From: Paraburkholderia oxyphila NBRC 105797
Lineage (GTDB): Bacteria > Pseudomonadota > Gammaproteobacteria > Burkholderiales > Burkholderiaceae
Direction: 5' to 3'
Length of the DNA stretch: 64,000 nucleotides
NCBI RefSeq assembly: GCF_000685075.1
Contig: NZ_BAYD01000020.1
Coordinates: 60,563 to 124,562 of the forward strand
The stretch's first letter is position 1; each line of letters begins with the position of its first letter. The notes below the pieces were generated by a model. The model made no database searches. It was not told the origin of the DNA and saw only the letters and a program-made list of their open reading frames with translations. Of this stretch, positions 62,278 to 64,000 are shown piece by piece. The position numbers and the translations under genes were made by a program.

Positions 62278-62503
62278 CGCAGCCGTTGCGGCCGCCCGGG
62301 ATTGCGCGCGGAAGGCGAGGTGCACACGGCCAATTTGATGGTCGTGTGTGGGCTCGCTGCGATTCCGCGCTCATTCCGGGCGCGGGCAGGCTGCGCTCGC
62401 CCAGGTCTTCGGGTTTCACGTCACGCATTTCACAGCGCGCCGATGCTTGACGCATTGCACCCGGTGAGCGTCAGCGCGATCAAGTAGATGACCTTTTCAT
62501 GGC

Positions 62504-63058
62504 TCATCTGCAATAGGAAAGCGCGCGTGTTTGCAGGGCTGGCAGCGTTGCTCTTTTGAGTTCGTGCTTATACGAGCGATAGGTTTTGCCATTTACCGTG
62601 ATCGTGCTCTCTGCAGTCGATTCCGTCGTCGTCTTCTCGCTCTCGTCTGTCCACGAGTTCACTGTTGACGACGCACTCGCACTCGAATAAGTGGCTGAAG
62701 ACGCGATCATCTGCGTGGCACTATCCGCGTTCGTCCATGCCGACGTATGCATGGTGCTTGTTTGCCCGGATGCGTTTGGCATTGAGCCCTGCCAGGAAGG
62801 GGGAGCAGAAAAAGGAGGCGCACGATCAAACGAGCCGGATTGCCACGAAGGCGCATACCCGCTCTCTGGCTCCACGTAGTTGTAACTGGGCATCGCAACT
62901 TGCACGATGATCGGCGTGCAAGTGTTCTTTACAGGGGTTTGGACCTGCGGTTCTTGCCACTGTTGAAGTGCAGCGCCTGCGATCGCAGCAGGGGTCGAAA
63001 CTGTTTGCCCGAAAGCTGGCGACAATGCTGCGAGCAAAACAAGAGGAGCTAGTTTCAT
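62504..63058 (-). CDS. Secreted protein of unknown function, duplicated as a pseudogene at 58179
   Basis: 184 residues from ATG 63058, with AGGAGGT upstream. Signal peptide MKLAPLVLLAALSPAFG. Mature part has NTCTPIIVQVAMPSYNYVEPESG, then a Ser/Thr-rich low-complexity stretch, and ends TVNGKTYRSYKHELKRA. No known domain. Downstream of the Ala/Gln/Pro repeat gene on the same strand, but a terminator stands between them. Confidence 0.75.
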   Translation of the reverse strand: MKLAPLVLLAALSPAFGQTVSTPAAIAGAALQQWQEPQVQTPVKNTCTPIIVQVAMPSYNYVEPESGYAPSWQSGSFDRAPPFSAPPSWQGSMPNASGQTSTMHTSAWTNADSATQMIASSATYSSASASSTVNSWTDESEKTTTESTAESTITVNGKTYRSYKHELKRATLPALQTRALSYCR

Positions 63059-63095
63059 GGCATACCTCCTACATCGCCAGGCATAGCAAATCACT

Positions 63096-63136
63096 AAAAA
63101 GCGGGGGTCTGGATTCCGGGGGGGATCCAGACCCCC
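63096..63136 (-). terminator. Rho-independent terminator of the repeat-protein gene
   Basis: Read on the minus strand: GGGGGTCTGGAT pairs with ATCCAGACCCCC around a 10-base loop, then GCTTTTTAG. A long GC stem plus T-tract is a strong terminator for the gene at 63195-64000. Confidence 0.85.
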
Positions 63137-63194
63137 TTTGAGAGCAGGAGGACCGGGGCCTTGCTGGTTGAACTCCTGCTATAGCGCACCTGCG

Positions 63195-64000
63195 TTACTT
63201 CAACTGGTTCACCTTTGCAGCGACGCTTTCAACCGACATCGCTTGCACATTGTTGCTGTCGGACGTCACCACTGCCGGTGTTGCGTCGTCGGTAACGATG
63301 GGGGTTTCAGTGGTTTGTACCGGAACCGTTTGCTCTGTCGATTGGGTGGTGGCTTGGTCGGCGCCTTGCGCGCTCGGCTCGGCAGTCGCTTGATCGGCCG
63401 GCTGGGCAGCGGTCTGATCGGCCGGCTTGGCAGCGGCTTGATCGGCCGGTTGAGCAGCGGCTTGCTCGGTCGGCTTGGCAGCGGCTTGCTCGGTCGGCTT
63501 GGCAGCGGCTTGCTCGGTCGGCTTGGCAGCGGCTTGCTCGGTCGGCTTGGCAGCGGCTTGCTCGGCCGGTTGGGCAGCGGCTTGGTCGGTCGGCTTGGCA
63601 GCGGCTTGATCGGCCGGTTGAGCAGCGGCTTGCTCGGCCGGTTGGGCGGCGGCTTGCTCGGCCGGCTTGGCAGCGGCTTGCTCGGCCGGTTGGGCGGCGG
63701 CTTGCTCGGCCGGCTTGGCAGCGGCTTGCTCGGCCGGTTGGGCGGCGGCTTGCTCAGTCGACTTCGCAGCGGCTTGAGCGACCGGTTGGGCGACGGTTTG
63801 TCCGATCGGTTGGGTGAGGAGGGTTTGCGCGACCGGCAGGGCGACCGGCAAAGCGATGGGGTGCGCGACTGGTTGAACAGCCGTTTGCGCGACCGGTTGC
63901 GCAGCAGGTTGGGAGGGCGTTTGCACGGCCGGTTGCGCGTTCATTTGCGCTACCGGCTGGGCGACCGGTTGTGCGATCGGTTGTGCCGCTGCTTGCGTTT
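63195..64000 (-). CDS. Ala/Gln/Pro repeat protein, 5' end outside the window
   Basis: At least 268 residues; the frame is open to the last base (reads ...AAAQPIAQPVAQPVAQ before the Met at 63944), so the start lies beyond the edge. The upstream part has irregular V/I-A-Q-P tetrads; the middle holds 16 octapeptide repeats of AAA(Q/K)P(A/T)(E/D)Q. The non-repetitive tail is SDSNNVQAMSVESVAAKVNQLK. Probably exported and unstructured by composition, perhaps surface- or periplasm-spanning. Followed by a strong terminator. Confidence 0.75.
   Translation of the reverse strand, partial: TQAAAQPIAQPVAQPVAQMNAQPAVQTPSQPAAQPVAQTAVQPVAHPIALPVALPVAQTLLTQPIGQTVAQPVAQAAAKSTEQAAAQPAEQAAAKPAEQAAAQPAEQAAAKPAEQAAAQPAEQAAAQPADQAAAKPTDQAAAQPAEQAAAKPTEQAAAKPTEQAAAKPTEQAAAKPTEQAAAQPADQAAAKPADQTAAQPADQATAEPSAQGADQATTQSTEQTVPVQTTETPIVTDDATPAVVTSDSNNVQAMSVESVAAKVNQLK
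63366..63749 (-). repeat. 24-base tandem repeat array coding 16 octapeptides
   Basis: The repeat region runs 384 bases as 16 units of 24 bases, coding AAAQPAEQ, AAAKPTEQ and near variants. Four adjacent AAAKPTEQ units (near 63462-63557) are almost identical at DNA level, suggesting recent slippage or recombination. Confidence 0.9.

Noticed and set aside
60835..62325. 496-codon minus-strand frame opposite manB
   Set aside because: It is the antisense of a clear phosphohexomutase; high-GC codon bias opens the opposite frame. Its His/Arg/Ala-rich content has no motif.
63366..63749. 24-base repeat array as a CRISPR array
   Set aside because: Units are directly adjacent without unique spacers and code an in-frame octapeptide; no cas genes nearby.

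Overview
This window looks like a chromosomal surface-polysaccharide region of a high-GC betaproteobacterium of the Burkholderia sensu lato group (Burkholderia, Paraburkholderia or Caballeronia). The gene content and order match the wbi O-antigen tail and the wcb group-2/3-type capsule locus known from Burkholderia. Species cannot be fixed by eye.

Left part (1-8.2 kb): the 3' end of an O-antigen glycosyltransferase, then wbiG-wbiH-wbiI-like genes (epimerase, WecA-type initiating transferase, FlaA1/WbpM-type membrane dehydratase) on the plus strand. These are followed on the minus strand by galE, a GT4 transferase and manC. Together they supply and start lipid-linked polysaccharide synthesis.

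Capsule block (8.2-38.1 kb): wcbA (KpsC) and wcbB run on the minus strand, upstream of manC in the same transcription unit. From a divergent promoter region, wcbC (lipoprotein exporter), three GT4-type transferases, a DUF4214 protein, wzt (KpsT), a large CDP-glycerol glycerophosphotransferase and tagD run on the plus strand. wzm (KpsM) and wcbD (KpsE) lie on the minus strand. From a second divergent region, wcbO (KpsS), wcbP (SDR), wcbQ (membrane sulfatase/LTA-synthase fold), wcbR (2551-aa reducing PKS), wcbS (LpxC paralogue), wcbT (alpha-oxoamine synthase) and a GNAT gene form one tightly coupled operon. Manno-heptose genes are absent, and TagD plus the glycerophosphotransferase suggest a capsule carrying glycerol phosphate. 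The wcbP-T block could build an unusual sphingoid-like lipid, which is the main hypothesis here.

Accessory region (38.1-58.5 kb): plasmid-like or island-like DNA. It holds a family of GTTTAGGCGCCTAAAC palindromes, a duplicated operator-like module, an HTH (ParB-like) protein, a ParM-like actin with an overlapping small partner, a coiled-coil protein, small membrane proteins, a Cys-rich protein with a histone-fold-like tail, an O-antigen-ligase/GT9 fusion, a GNAT-toxin remnant, and a minus-strand operon headed by a tyrosine recombinase. A long gene-poor and partly AT-rich stretch leads into three small secreted Gly/Ser/Thr-rich proteins and two decayed gene copies.

Right end (58.5-64 kb): a GT2 and a flippase on the minus strand, diverging from manB (phosphomannomutase/phosphoglucomutase). 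Then come a secreted protein and a low-complexity Ala/Gln/Pro repeat protein that runs off the window. The decayed copies at 57.8-58.4 kb are inverted relatives of these last two genes. No rRNA, tRNA, CRISPR array or intact IS element was recognised.
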